Below, piece by piece: positions 1 to 7,903 of a stretch of DNA of 40,559 nt. The stretch's first letter is position 1. Every line of letters starts with the position of its first letter. The stretch spans positions 1-40,559 of the forward strand of contig NZ_JASSZH010000006.1 in the NCBI RefSeq assembly GCF_030271165.1. The letters are read 5' to 3'. The notes beneath the pieces were generated by a model, which was given only the letters and a program-made list of their open reading frames with translations, did no database searches and was not told the origin of the DNA. Position numbers and translations under genes: made by a program. The stretch is from Psychromicrobium xiongbiense. Its GTDB lineage: Bacteria; Actinomycetota; Actinomycetes; Actinomycetales; Micrococcaceae.

Positions 1-3
1 CGA

Positions 4-27
4 GGGCCGGGTCTTTTGACCCGGCCC
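4..27 (-). terminator. Hairpin downstream of holA, probable terminator
   Basis: A perfect 10-bp stem (4-13 with 18-27) closes a 4-nt loop, beginning about 50 nt after the holA stop. On the minus strand the loop reads AAAA and no long U-run follows, so it may act as a weak or bidirectional terminator. In related actinobacteria rpsT usually converges on holA at this point. That gene would lie outside the window, so sharing the terminator is inference. A smaller stem (GGGTT/AACCC, 41-53) lies between it and holA. Confidence 0.6.
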
Positions 28-79
28 ACGCTGGTTTAACGGGTTCTGAACCCAGAAGCGCACCGCTGCGCAAGGGTGC

Positions 80-1132
80 TCAGCGTGCGGCCTGGGCCAC
101 CACGGTGACGGCACGTTCCAGCGCGTAGATCGGATCACGGGCCGCACCTTTGACCTCTGCATCTGCTCTCGCCATGGCTTCCACCGCTCGTGCGAGCCCC
201 TCTTCCGACCAGCGGTCCGCTTCGCGGCGGGCCTGGTCGATCTGCCAGGGTGCCATGCCCAGTTCCTTGGCCAGTCCTGCGGAGGAACCACGCGCGCCGT
301 AGACCTTGGCCACCGAGCGTACCTTCATCGCCAAGGCTGCAAGGAGCGGTACCGGATCGATGCCGGTGGACAGTGCATGCCGGAGGCTGCCGAGCGCTCC
401 GGCAATATTGCCGGCCACTGCGGCATCGGCCACCCGGAACGCTGTGGCTTCCACGCGGCCGCCGTAATACTTTTCCACGGTGCCCAGCTCGATGGTGCCC
501 TCGACATCGCTGAGCAGCTGAGAGCAGGCAGCCGCCAGCTCGGTCAGCTGGGCGCCCACCGCAGCAACCAGCGCACGCGCCGCATCCGGGTCAATTCGGC
601 GGCGGGCCCGGGCAAACTCTCCGCTGACAAAAGCCAGCTTGTCCGCATCCTTCTTGAGCGGCTGGCAGTCAATCACGGGAGCGCCACCGGATTTGAGCGC
701 ATCGAGCAGCTTCTTCCCCCGTACTCCCCCGCTGTGCTGCAGCACCAGGATGCATTCAGGAGCCGGGCTGCTGAGGTACTCGAGGGCATCGGCCAGGAAG
801 GCGTCGCTCATCGTAGCCAGTGACTGCACCCGGATCAACTTCTCAGCGCTGAACAGCGAGGGGCTCGTCGCAGCAATGAGCTCGCCGGGGCCCAGGGTGG
901 CGGCGTCGAGGGTCAGGACCTCCCCCTCCGGGCTACGCAGACGCTCGGCCTCACGGATGAGCTGCCAGGTCCGCTGCGCCAAATAGTCCTCCGACCCCTG
1001 GAGCAGGATGACGGGGCCCTGAGGAAGATCTCTCCAGGCCTGCTGAGCGGGCACAGCCGCAGCCCCTTTGAGGGCCGACTTGCCGGCTGCCGATGCCGGA
1101 CTTTTGCGGGACGACGTGGCGGAACTGCTCAT
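80..1132 (-). CDS. holA: DNA polymerase III subunit delta
   Basis: This 350-aa protein matches the delta subunit of the clamp loader, which opens the beta sliding clamp at replication forks. After a Ser/Ala/Lys-rich N-terminal tail of about 35 residues, the AAA+-like core starts near the segment PQGPVILLQGSEDYLAQR, typical of bacterial delta. The C-terminal collar domain includes the DPVPLLAALAMKVRSVAKV region. Delta lacks a functional P-loop, as here. The gene is last in the run leuS, degV, comEA, comEC, holA, and starts 55 nt after the comEC stop. Placement of holA beside comEC/comEA is the usual actinobacterial order, which supports the call. The ATG at 1132 has only a close GGTGAG in front of it. 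Confidence 0.93.
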   Translation of the reverse strand: MSSSATSSRKSPASAAGKSALKGAAAVPAQQAWRDLPQGPVILLQGSEDYLAQRTWQLIREAERLRSPEGEVLTLDAATLGPGELIAATSPSLFSAEKLIRVQSLATMSDAFLADALEYLSSPAPECILVLQHSGGVRGKKLLDALKSGGAPVIDCQPLKKDADKLAFVSGEFARARRRIDPDAARALVAAVGAQLTELAAACSQLLSDVEGTIELGTVEKYYGGRVEATAFRVADAAVAGNIAGALGSLRHALSTGIDPVPLLAALAMKVRSVAKVYGARGSSAGLAKELGMAPWQIDQARREADRWSEEGLARAVEAMARADAEVKGAARDPIYALERAVTVVAQAAR

Positions 1133-1187
1133 CTCACCACTGTGTCATGGTGGTAAGACAATCTGAAACCCGCGCCATGGCCACCGA

Positions 1188-3128
1188 TCAGGGCGGCAGT
1201 CCGTACCAGAGACTGGCCATCGCCGCCCCACAGAAGCACCCCAGGCCAACGGCGAGTCCGGTGATCATGGTCCAGGGCACCATGGATCGGGCCCAGAGTA
1301 CCGCGGGTGCCTGGTCGGCTGCCTGGAGCAGGCGCGCGATGACTGCCAGACGATGGCGGTGAGCTGACGGCGCTGCATTCCGGTCCACCCAGAAACGGAG
1401 CTCCGCGCTCCGGCACCAGATCAGCAGCAGGGCTGCACTGAGCGCACTGACGGCGGTCATCAGCCCGAAGCCTGCCCAGCCCTCGGGCCAGGGAATTCCG
1501 GCACCGGGCAGCCCTGCAAAAAATCGCGCCACCATGCCCACCCAGGCCGAAGCCCAGCCGGCGAGCCAGATCAGCGGAACGCCAAGCACAGGCGCAATGC
1601 AACAGACCAGCAGCCCGAGCATGCCTACTAAGGTGCAGGCGGCAACCACCGGATCTGCCAGCACATTGCTGATGAGTGAGTACGGCATCAGCGCGGGCTG
1701 AACGAACACCACCAGTGGCGCACAGGCCAACTGGGCAGCAATCGGAACAGCCAGGGCAGCAGCCAACCAGTCGGGAAGCCTGCGGGCCAACGCCCGATGC
1801 AGCGGAACGCCCAGGGTCATCAATCCGGCGGTGGCTGCCACCGACAGGATGAAACCCAGGCTGTGCGAGAGCCAGGGCTGACTCAACAGGAGCAGCATCA
1901 CCGCTGCACTGAGCAGCGGCAGGCCCTGACCAGCTCGTCCGGAACCCAGGGCAAGGAGTCCTAGGGCACCCATGACCGCCGCGCGCAGCACACTCGGATC
2001 CGGCCCCACCACCAGAACAAAACCACCGAGTGCCAGTAGCGCCAGGGTAGCGGCGACTTTCCGCTGGGCCCTCATCGTCCGGAACAGCAGGAGCACCGAG
2101 AAGACCACCAGGGTGCAGTTGCTCCCGGAGACCGCCGTCAGATGCGTCAGCCCGGTCAGCTTCATGGCCTGGTCCAGAGTGGGCTCCTGAGCAGACCGGT
2201 CGCCCAGCACCATGCCCGGCAACAGCGCCGCGGCATCCGCGGAATTCTGCCCCCAGATGGCGCTGGCGCCCTCGCGGAAGGCTTGCCTGGCCTGGCTCAG
2301 AAAAGCCAATGGCACGGGTGCTGGGGATAGCAGTCTCGGCGCCGACTGAGGACTGAGCCGGGCGGCATATTCCTGGCCCGGATCTGCAGGTTTCAGCCTC
2401 GCAATCACCTGAACCACCGAACCCTGGGTCAGAGAATGCCATACCTCGCTGGCGGACGCCGCACGGACCTGGACGGGCAGATTCGCAGGCAACGACGCAG
2501 CGCCGAACCTCCCGCCCACCACCGTCGCGGAGAAGCTCAGGGAGTGATCGGTACCGCTGGCCGGTCCGGGATCCCGGTCCACGACCAGGTCAACCGTCAC
2601 GGTCTCCTGAGCGTCGATGGCGTTCACCAGCGCGGCGGGACGTCCGACCTGAAGCCAGATGGCGGAGGAACCCAGAGCTGCCGCAGCCGCGATGCAGCAC
2701 ACCACCAGATGAGGCTTCCAGCCGGTGCGACGTCTTCTCCGACGGGACCGGCTTGCCCGGGCGGCAGCCACCCAGATCCCGGTCAGGACCAGCACCAGGG
2801 CAGCGGTCACTACTGTTGCCACCACCAGGGTGTCAGGCCCCTGGGTTCCACACCACGTGGCGGCCCAGAGGCACAGCGCCGCAGGTACCAATCGGACATC
2901 CGACCAGCGCATCGTCGGCTCCACCCGCTGCGACTCCGTAGACCGGTCCCAGAGCCGCCGTAACCGACCCAGCGGATCGTGAGGCCGCGGGATCCGGGCC
3001 CGCAGGATGCCTCGGTCGTCGCCCTTCACACCGGTGACTGCGGTCCTGGTGACTCGCTCGGCGACAACACCCCTTAGCGCAGCGAGTCGATAGGTCTCCC
3101 AGGGAACTCCACGCCGTGGCCCGCTCAT
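1188..3128 (-). CDS. comEC: ComEC/Rec2-type DNA uptake channel, no C-terminal nuclease domain
   Basis: This 646-aa polytopic membrane protein carries the ComEC competence core. The family signature appears as LTHLTAVSGSNCTLVV near the middle, followed by about eight hydrophobic segments to the C terminus. The N-terminal part has two to three membrane segments near residues 80-150 and a soluble OB-like stretch. The family translocates single-stranded DNA across the membrane. Many ComEC proteins end in a metallo-beta-lactamase domain with an HxHxDH motif. None is present here, and the reading frame ends cleanly 55 nt before holA, so this looks like a natural short form. Its ATG overlaps the comEA stop by 4 bp, so the pair is translationally coupled. 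Whether the cell is naturally competent cannot be told from this. Confidence 0.9.
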   Translation of the reverse strand: MSGPRRGVPWETYRLAALRGVVAERVTRTAVTGVKGDDRGILRARIPRPHDPLGRLRRLWDRSTESQRVEPTMRWSDVRLVPAALCLWAATWCGTQGPDTLVVATVVTAALVLVLTGIWVAAARASRSRRRRRRTGWKPHLVVCCIAAAAALGSSAIWLQVGRPAALVNAIDAQETVTVDLVVDRDPGPASGTDHSLSFSATVVGGRFGAASLPANLPVQVRAASASEVWHSLTQGSVVQVIARLKPADPGQEYAARLSPQSAPRLLSPAPVPLAFLSQARQAFREGASAIWGQNSADAAALLPGMVLGDRSAQEPTLDQAMKLTGLTHLTAVSGSNCTLVVFSVLLLFRTMRAQRKVAATLALLALGGFVLVVGPDPSVLRAAVMGALGLLALGSGRAGQGLPLLSAAVMLLLLSQPWLSHSLGFILSVAATAGLMTLGVPLHRALARRLPDWLAAALAVPIAAQLACAPLVVFVQPALMPYSLISNVLADPVVAACTLVGMLGLLVCCIAPVLGVPLIWLAGWASAWVGMVARFFAGLPGAGIPWPEGWAGFGLMTAVSALSAALLLIWCRSAELRFWVDRNAAPSAHRHRLAVIARLLQAADQAPAVLWARSMVPWTMITGLAVGLGCFCGAAMASLWYGLPP

Positions 3129-3991
3129 ACGGTGACCAGCGGAGTCAGTGATTCAAGAAGCTTCGGTCCGATGCCGGGAACCGCGTCGAGATCCTGCACG
3201 GAGCGGAACTTGCCATGCTGCTGGCGCCAGTCGACGATTCGTTGCGCCAGCACCGGTCCAACTCGCGGCAGCGTGGCCAGTTCCTCCACCGCAGCGGTGT
3301 TCAGATTGACCTTCTTCCCCGAATTCCCCGAGCTCCCAGAGTTCCCGGAGCCTCCCGCACCGGGAGTGCCGCCCGTGCCGCCGGGAGACATGGTTGACGG
3401 GACCTCGCCCCGAGCCACCTGGTCCTGGGTCGGCACCAGAATCTGTTCACCATCGGTCAGTACTGCGGCAAGGTTCAGTGTCCCAGGAGCAGCCTCAGGC
3501 GTCGCCCCTCCCGCAGCCGCTATCGCCTGGTAGACCCGTGAATGCTCGGGCAGGGTGACCACTCCCGGGTTGGTCACGGCACCTGCCACATGAACCACTA
3601 CTGTGGCCTGCCCCTCCGTAGCCCCAGGACTGGTGTCACCGGGCCCGGGGGTGCTTGCCCCGGAGCTGCCCGGAGCCGGTACCCCGACGGCGACATCGCG
3701 GGGGCCACCGGGCGTGGCAGCAGAACTCCCCGCCACGCGCATCCACCAGATGACCCCGACGCCCAGTAGCAGAGCAAGCACCAGCGCCATCACCGTCCAT
3801 CGGCCCAACCGCCACCGGGTGCGCCCTGTGGACGGAGCAGGAGGTGCGCTCTGGGCGTCGTCGGCCGCAGCGCGCATCCCGGAATCAGCCTCTTCAGCGG
3901 CCTCACGGTCGGAGACAGCGGGGGCCAGCATCTCAGGAAACAACGCCGCCAGGCGATCTTCTGCGCTGCGGTGCTTCCTGCGAGCTGCCAT
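3125..3991 (-). CDS. comEA: ComEA-like DNA-binding competence protein
   Basis: This 288-aa membrane-anchored protein has the ComEA layout. A charged cytoplasmic N terminus is followed by a transmembrane helix (around residues 65-87, VMALVLALLLGVGVIWWM). Then comes an acid- and glycine-rich linker, an SLBB-type domain (VVVHVAGAVTNPGVVTLPEH and onward), a Gly/Ser-rich spacer, and a C-terminal helix-hairpin-helix pair starting at VNLNTAAVEELATLPRVG. In the family the HhH pair binds double-stranded DNA outside the membrane and delivers it to ComEC, which is encoded next with a 4-bp overlap. It lies 49 nt downstream of the degV-family gene. The spacer is low-complexity (repeats of Gly-Ser-Asn) and likely variable between strains. 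Confidence 0.92.
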   Translation of the reverse strand: MAARRKHRSAEDRLAALFPEMLAPAVSDREAAEEADSGMRAAADDAQSAPPAPSTGRTRWRLGRWTVMALVLALLLGVGVIWWMRVAGSSAATPGGPRDVAVGVPAPGSSGASTPGPGDTSPGATEGQATVVVHVAGAVTNPGVVTLPEHSRVYQAIAAAGGATPEAAPGTLNLAAVLTDGEQILVPTQDQVARGEVPSTMSPGGTGGTPGAGGSGNSGSSGNSGKKVNLNTAAVEELATLPRVGPVLAQRIVDWRQQHGKFRSVQDLDAVPGIGPKLLESLTPLVTV

Positions 3992-4040
3992 GAAGTGAGC
4001 CTAGGACGAGGCGCCAGGACGCCCTCGGGCCGGGGCTGTC

Positions 4041-5027
4041 TTAGCCGTCGGTTGTGAGGAAGTCCCGGGAAATACCCTGCTGTGCAGGAGCAGTGGCAAC
4101 AACCACCCCGAGAACCCCGAGGCCGACGTGCGCAGCAATGACGGCGGGAACGGTACTGTGTTCACACTCGATTCCGGCAGCGAGCCTCCGCCCCAGCCTG
4201 GCAGTGAACTCTTCGCGTTGAGTCTCATTGCCGAAGCCCAGGACGATCACCCGGACCGGTGTGCGGGCGGCAACCACCCGCTGGCTGATGATGTCCTCCA
4301 GGCGGGCGATTGCGCGCGGAGCCGAGCGCACCCGTTCATAGGGGACGACTTTGCCGTCCGCAATTGCCAGCAGAGGCTTGATGGCCAGCACGGTGCCCAG
4401 CCAGGATGCAGCGGCACCCAGGCGACCACCACGGCGCAACTGCTCGAGCGAAGGGACGTAAAACAGGACGCTACTACCGGCCAGGCGTTCCTCAGCCAGC
4501 AGAGCCATCTCCTCCACCCCGAGGCCCCGCGCTGCTGCCTCAAGAGCGGCCTCGACGGCCAGGCTTTGTGCTGGTCCCACCGAGCGGCTGTCCAACACTG
4601 AGACGGGAATGGATACGCGCTGAGCGGCCAGCCGCGCGGCCTCCACTGTGCCGGATAATTCCGCAGAGAGGTGGATCGAGAGAACGGCGGCAAAACCTGC
4701 TTCCTCCAAAACCCGGTAGGCGCGCTCAAACTGACCCGGAGACGGCCGCGAGGTGGTAACAGGCATTCCCGCGGCCAGTCCCAGACTGAGCTGCTCCATC
4801 AGGTCGTCGTCGCCCTCGCGGTAAACCGTGCCGTTGACGACCACCGACATGGGCACCACCGTCAGCAGCCCTTCCGGATATCGATGAAGCACTTCGACGG
4901 ACAGCGAAGCGGCCGAATCCGTCACCACTGCCACCCGGACAACCGTCGCCGGGCGTGCCGGACCGTGGCCTTCGGGAACAGCACGCAGCCGTTCCCGAAG
5001 GCGATGCAGCCAGGCACGAGTATCCAC
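4041..5027 (-). CDS. DegV family fatty-acid-binding protein
   Basis: This 328-aa protein is a DegV-family (FakB-like) protein, which binds a fatty acid. In Firmicutes such proteins present it to the kinase FakA. The family motifs are visible: VAVVTDSAASL near residue 33, the TSRPSPGQF loop, the Ser-rich IHLSAELSGT, and the RRGGRLG stretch. The first codon of the open frame is GTG with no clear ribosome binding site. The 30-residue basic N-terminal extension (RLRERLRAVPEG) precedes the conserved core, so a downstream GTG near the VVRVAVV segment is a possible alternative start. The gene follows leuS by 27 nt and is probably cotranscribed with it and with comEA-comEC-holA. No fakA-like kinase is in the window, so the acyl partner is unknown. 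Confidence 0.88.
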   Translation of the reverse strand: MDTRAWLHRLRERLRAVPEGHGPARPATVVRVAVVTDSAASLSVEVLHRYPEGLLTVVPMSVVVNGTVYREGDDDLMEQLSLGLAAGMPVTTSRPSPGQFERAYRVLEEAGFAAVLSIHLSAELSGTVEAARLAAQRVSIPVSVLDSRSVGPAQSLAVEAALEAAARGLGVEEMALLAEERLAGSSVLFYVPSLEQLRRGGRLGAAASWLGTVLAIKPLLAIADGKVVPYERVRSAPRAIARLEDIISQRVVAARTPVRVIVLGFGNETQREEFTARLGRRLAAGIECEHSTVPAVIAAHVGLGVLGVVVATAPAQQGISRDFLTTDG

Positions 5028-5054
5028 GAAGGCTCAGCTCAGTTCAGCTCACGG

Positions 5055-7607
5055 TCAGGCCGGGACGATGTTGACCAGCTTGGGAGCCCGCACAATCACG
5101 GTGCGAATGGCCCGGCCATCCAGCGCACGCTGGACGTTCTCCGAGGCGAGCGCCAATTCCTGCAGCGCCTCCTCGGTGATGTCCGCCGGGACCTCCAGGC
5201 GCTCGCGAACCTTGCCCTGCACCTGGACGACGGCGGTCACACTCGACTGGACCAGCAGAGCCTCGTCGACTGTCGGCCAGCTGGCACGAGCCACGAAGTC
5301 CTCATGTCCCAGGACCTCCCACATCTCGTCCGCGATATACGGGGCAAAGAGGCTGAGAATGATGGCCAGCGCCTCCGCAGCCTCATGCACCGCAGGATTA
5401 GCCGCCCCGGCGCCGCTGTCGATCACCTTACGGGTCGCGTTGACCAGCTCCATGAGCTTGGCGATCACCACATTGAACTTGTGCGCGTCGAGCAGCTCCG
5501 CGGAATCCGCCACTGCGCGGTGGACCAGTGCTCGCAAGGCGGGGTCTGCCGGGTCCGTGTTCGGTTCCACAGCGGCATCCTGCGCTACCCGCCAGGCCCG
5601 CGCCAGGAACTTGGCCGAACCAGAGGGCGAAACATCCGCCCAGTCGACGTCGTCCTCCGGCGGTGAGGCGAAAATCATGGTGAGCCGGACGGCGTCCACG
5701 CCGAAGGTATCCAGCTGCTGTGAGAGATCCACACCATTACCCAGGGACTTGCTCATGGCCTTGCCACCGTTGAGTACCTGCCCCTGGTTGAGCAGGGCGC
5801 TGAACGGCTCCTCGGTCTCCAGCAGGCCCATGTCATGGAGCACCTTGACGAAGAACCGGCTGTACAGCAGGTGCAGAATGGCATGCTCCACTCCGCCCAC
5901 ATACTGGCCCACCGGCATCCACTGGTTGGCGCGGGCCGGATCGAAAGGACCGTCGGTGAAACCGGGCGAGGTGTAGCGCAGGAAGTACCAGGAGGAGTCG
6001 ACGAAGGTGTCCATGGTGTCCGTGTCGCGCTGAGCCGGACCACCACACCGCGGGCAGGTCACATTGACCCAGTTCTGCACTGAGGCCAGAGGGGAGGTGC
6101 CCTTGGGCGCCAGTTCCTCGCCGCGCAGATCCTCAGGCAACCGCACCGGGAGCTGATCATCCGGCACCGGGACCTCGCCACAGTCGGCGCAGTGAATGAT
6201 CGGAATCGGCGCGCCCCAGAAGCGCTGACGACTCAGCAGCCAGTCGCGCAGCCGGTAGTTGACGGTCTTTTCGCCACTGCCGCTCTCGGTCAGCAGCGCG
6301 ATGGCGGCCGGAATGGCCTCACTCTTGCTCAGCCCGTCGAGCGGCCCGGAATTCACCAGGACGCCCTCACCGACGATGGCGATTCCCGTCTCAGCCGGGT
6401 CGTCGGCCTCACTGGCCACCACCACGCGCACCGGCAGGTCGAAGGCCCGCGCAAAGTCGAGGTCGCGCTGATCATGCGCTGGAACGGCCATCACTGCGCC
6501 GGTGCCGTAATCGGCCAGCACATAGTCGGCGGCCCAGATCGGCAGGCGTTCGCCGTTGATCGGGTTGATCGCATAGCGGCCCAGGAAGACGCCGGTCTTC
6601 TCCCGCTCGGTGGTCTGGCGTTCGATGTCGGAGAGGTGCCTGACCTGCTCCTGGTACACCTCCAGTTCCACCCGGTGGTCATCGGTCACCAGCTGACCCG
6701 CCAGAGCGGCATCGGCAGCGACGACAAAGAAGGTCGCGCCGAACAGGGTGTCAGGGCGGGTGGAGAACACGGTGATGGTCTGATCGCCACCGTCCTGGCC
6801 CGCCACCGGCTCGATCTCGAAATCGATATGAGCGCCCTCGGAGCGACCGATCCAGTTCCGCTGCATGGCCAGCACCCGCTCGGGCCAGTGGCCCTTGAGC
6901 GGTGCCATATCGTCCAGCAGGCGGTCCGCATAGTCGGTGATCTTGAAGTACCACTGATTCAGGCTCTTCTTGGTGACCGCGGTCCCGCAACGCTCGCAGG
7001 CTCCGTTGACCACCTGCTCATTGGCCAGCACGGTCTGGTCCTTGGGGCACCAGTTGACCGGTGAATTCTTCCGGTACGCCAGCCCGCGCTCATAGAAGCG
7101 CAGGAAGAGCCACTGCGTCCAGCGGTAGTAGTCCGGGTCCGAAGTCTGCAGGCGGCGATCCCAGTCCACGCTGATCGCGTAGCGCTTGAAGGAGGCAGCC
7201 TGGGTATCGATATTGGTGTAAGTCCACTCAGCGGGGTGGGCATTGCGCTTGATGGCGGCGTTCTCCGCCGGCAGACCGAAGGAGTCCCAGCCAATCGGGT
7301 GCAGCACATCGAAGCCCTTGAGCTTCCAGTAGCGGGCGACGACGTCGCCCATGGCGAACGCCTCGGCATGGCCCATGTGCAGGTCGCCCGAGGGGTACGG
7401 GAACATATCGCAGACGAAGCGACGCTCTTTGGAGCCGTCGTCGAGCGGAGCGAAGAGCCTGGCTGCCTCCCAGCGGGGCAGCCACTTGGCTTCCAGCGCT
7501 GCCGGGTCGTAGCCGCGAGGAGCACCCTCGTCGTACGACTCATCGCTAGCCGTCATCGCGCTCTCGTTGACCTGCTGACTCACCGCTGGGCTCACTTCCC
7601 TTGACAT
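5055..7607 (-). CDS. leuS: Leucyl-tRNA synthetase
   Basis: This 850-aa class Ia aminoacyl-tRNA synthetase charges tRNA-Leu in the cytoplasm. The HIGH motif appears as HMGH at residues 77-80 (in [15 protein letters not shown]) and the KMSKS motif as AMSKS near residue 617. A zinc-ribbon-like segment (CPKDQTVL then CERCGTAV) follows, with the CP1 editing insert, a second CPRCGG cluster and a C-terminal anticodon-binding region. Length is normal. The ATG at 7607 is preceded only by a weak AGGA. A second ATG at residue 18, after GAGAG, is possible, since the conserved core begins around [10 protein letters not shown]. It heads the leuS-degV-comEA-comEC-holA run. The leader upstream contains a leucine-rich peptide and terminator hairpins (see the separate entries), so expression is probably tuned to leucyl-tRNA supply. 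Confidence 0.97.
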   Translation of the reverse strand: MSREVSPAVSQQVNESAMTASDESYDEGAPRGYDPAALEAKWLPRWEAARLFAPLDDGSKERRFVCDMFPYPSGDLHMGHAEAFAMGDVVARYWKLKGFDVLHPIGWDSFGLPAENAAIKRNAHPAEWTYTNIDTQAASFKRYAISVDWDRRLQTSDPDYYRWTQWLFLRFYERGLAYRKNSPVNWCPKDQTVLANEQVVNGACERCGTAVTKKSLNQWYFKITDYADRLLDDMAPLKGHWPERVLAMQRNWIGRSEGAHIDFEIEPVAGQDGGDQTITVFSTRPDTLFGATFFVVAADAALAGQLVTDDHRVELEVYQEQVRHLSDIERQTTEREKTGVFLGRYAINPINGERLPIWAADYVLADYGTGAVMAVPAHDQRDLDFARAFDLPVRVVVASEADDPAETGIAIVGEGVLVNSGPLDGLSKSEAIPAAIALLTESGSGEKTVNYRLRDWLLSRQRFWGAPIPIIHCADCGEVPVPDDQLPVRLPEDLRGEELAPKGTSPLASVQNWVNVTCPRCGGPAQRDTDTMDTFVDSSWYFLRYTSPGFTDGPFDPARANQWMPVGQYVGGVEHAILHLLYSRFFVKVLHDMGLLETEEPFSALLNQGQVLNGGKAMSKSLGNGVDLSQQLDTFGVDAVRLTMIFASPPEDDVDWADVSPSGSAKFLARAWRVAQDAAVEPNTDPADPALRALVHRAVADSAELLDAHKFNVVIAKLMELVNATRKVIDSGAGAANPAVHEAAEALAIILSLFAPYIADEMWEVLGHEDFVARASWPTVDEALLVQSSVTAVVQVQGKVRERLEVPADITEEALQELALASENVQRALDGRAIRTVIVRAPKLVNIVPA

Positions 7608-7624
7608 CTGACGATCCTGTACGC

Positions 7625-7702
7625 AAACAAAAACCCCTCGCCAGCGTCACAACGCCATCCAAGGGGTACACCGCACGTTCTCCTGAAGGAGGTGACGCGC
7701 GG
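7625..7702 (-). promoter_or_regulatory. Candidate leucine-responsive attenuator of leuS
   Basis: Just after the leader peptide stop, the minus strand can fold a strong first stem (7695-7702 with 7671-7678, eight pairs including one G-U). This stem encloses a CTCC/GGAG inner stem. A terminator-like hairpin follows, with outer stem CCCCTT/GAGGGG (7661-7666 with 7634-7639), inner GCGT/ACGC stem, and then TTTTTGTTT at 7633-7625, 18 nt before leuS. A perfect 7-bp alternative pairing exists: GCGTCAC at 7698-7692 within the first stem is complementary to GTGACGC at 7650-7644 within the terminator. The two folds exclude each other, which is the logic of an attenuator. Seen: the complementarities and the T-run. 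Inferred: that ribosome stalling at the leucine codons chooses between the folds. Confidence 0.6.
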
Positions 7703-7729
7703 CTAGCTAAGCAAAAGCACGGTCTGCAT
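7703..7729 (-). CDS. Leucine-rich leader peptide upstream of leuS (MQTVLLLS)
   Basis: This 8-codon frame reads ATG CAG ACC GTG CTT TTG CTT AGC TAG. Three consecutive leucine codons are CTT, TTG and CTT, which are rare beside the CTG/CTC used in the neighbouring genes, as expected where slow decoding is meant to sense charged tRNA-Leu. The stop sits one nucleotide before the first attenuator stem. A TAGAGT box ends 7 nt before the ATG, so the transcript may begin at or next to the start codon (leaderless). The gene downstream is leuS itself, so the amino acid sensed and the enzyme regulated match. A chance ORF of this length is possible. The Leu run, position and hairpins together make it credible. 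Confidence 0.6.
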   Translation of the reverse strand: MQTVLLLS

Positions 7730-7736
7730 CTCACCA

Positions 7737-7742
7737 ACTCTA
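7737..7742 (-). promoter_or_regulatory. -10 box TAGAGT before the leuS leader peptide
   Basis: TAGAGT fits the actinobacterial -10 pattern TANNNT and lies 7 nt upstream of the leader-peptide ATG, which would place the transcription start at that ATG. No TTGACA-like -35 is visible at 17-18 nt upstream, which is common in this phylum. Confidence 0.45.
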
Positions 7743-7766
7743 GCGCATCCGGAGTCATTCTTCCGG

Positions 7767-7903
7767 GTCTGCGCCGAGGCGTTACCCTAAGGGTGGGCGT
7801 ATCACGCGACGCTCATGCCGAGGAGGAATGCTCCCACGGCCGATCGGCTATCCGCAGCCATCGAGTGCGCGGATCTGGCCCATCAGGTGAATAGGTCAAC
7901 ACG
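7767..7903. other. Remainder of the leuS-putA divergent intergenic region
   Basis: This 137-bp stretch must hold the putA promoter. I see no clear -35/-10 pair for putA. An AGGAGG at 7821-7826 lies directly before an ATG (7828) that opens a 20-codon frame ending at 7890. The spacing is too tight for an ordinary ribosome binding site, so I do not call it a gene. AGGTGAATAGG at 7885-7895 is the nearest ribosome-binding-like sequence to putA. Confidence 0.3.

Noticed and set aside
1129..2442. A 437-codon minus-strand frame overlapping comEC in another frame
   Set aside because: It is low-complexity Gly/Arg/Cys-rich sequence, whereas the overlapping frame encodes the ComEC core motif.
4041..4228. 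Antisense or alternative-frame small ORFs around the degV-family gene
   Set aside because: They lie inside the DegV-family coding region, which has complete family motifs, and show no ribosome binding sites.
7615..7760. A T-box riboswitch upstream of leuS
   Set aside because: The conserved T-box core around TGGNACCGCG is not found on the minus strand. The leader-peptide arrangement explains the hairpins better.
7828..7890. A 20-codon plus-strand ORF before putA with AGGAGG upstream
   Set aside because: The AGGAGG is only 1 nt from the ATG, the peptide (MLPRPIGYPQPSSARIWPIR) has no Pro run to suggest proline sensing, and no hairpins follow.
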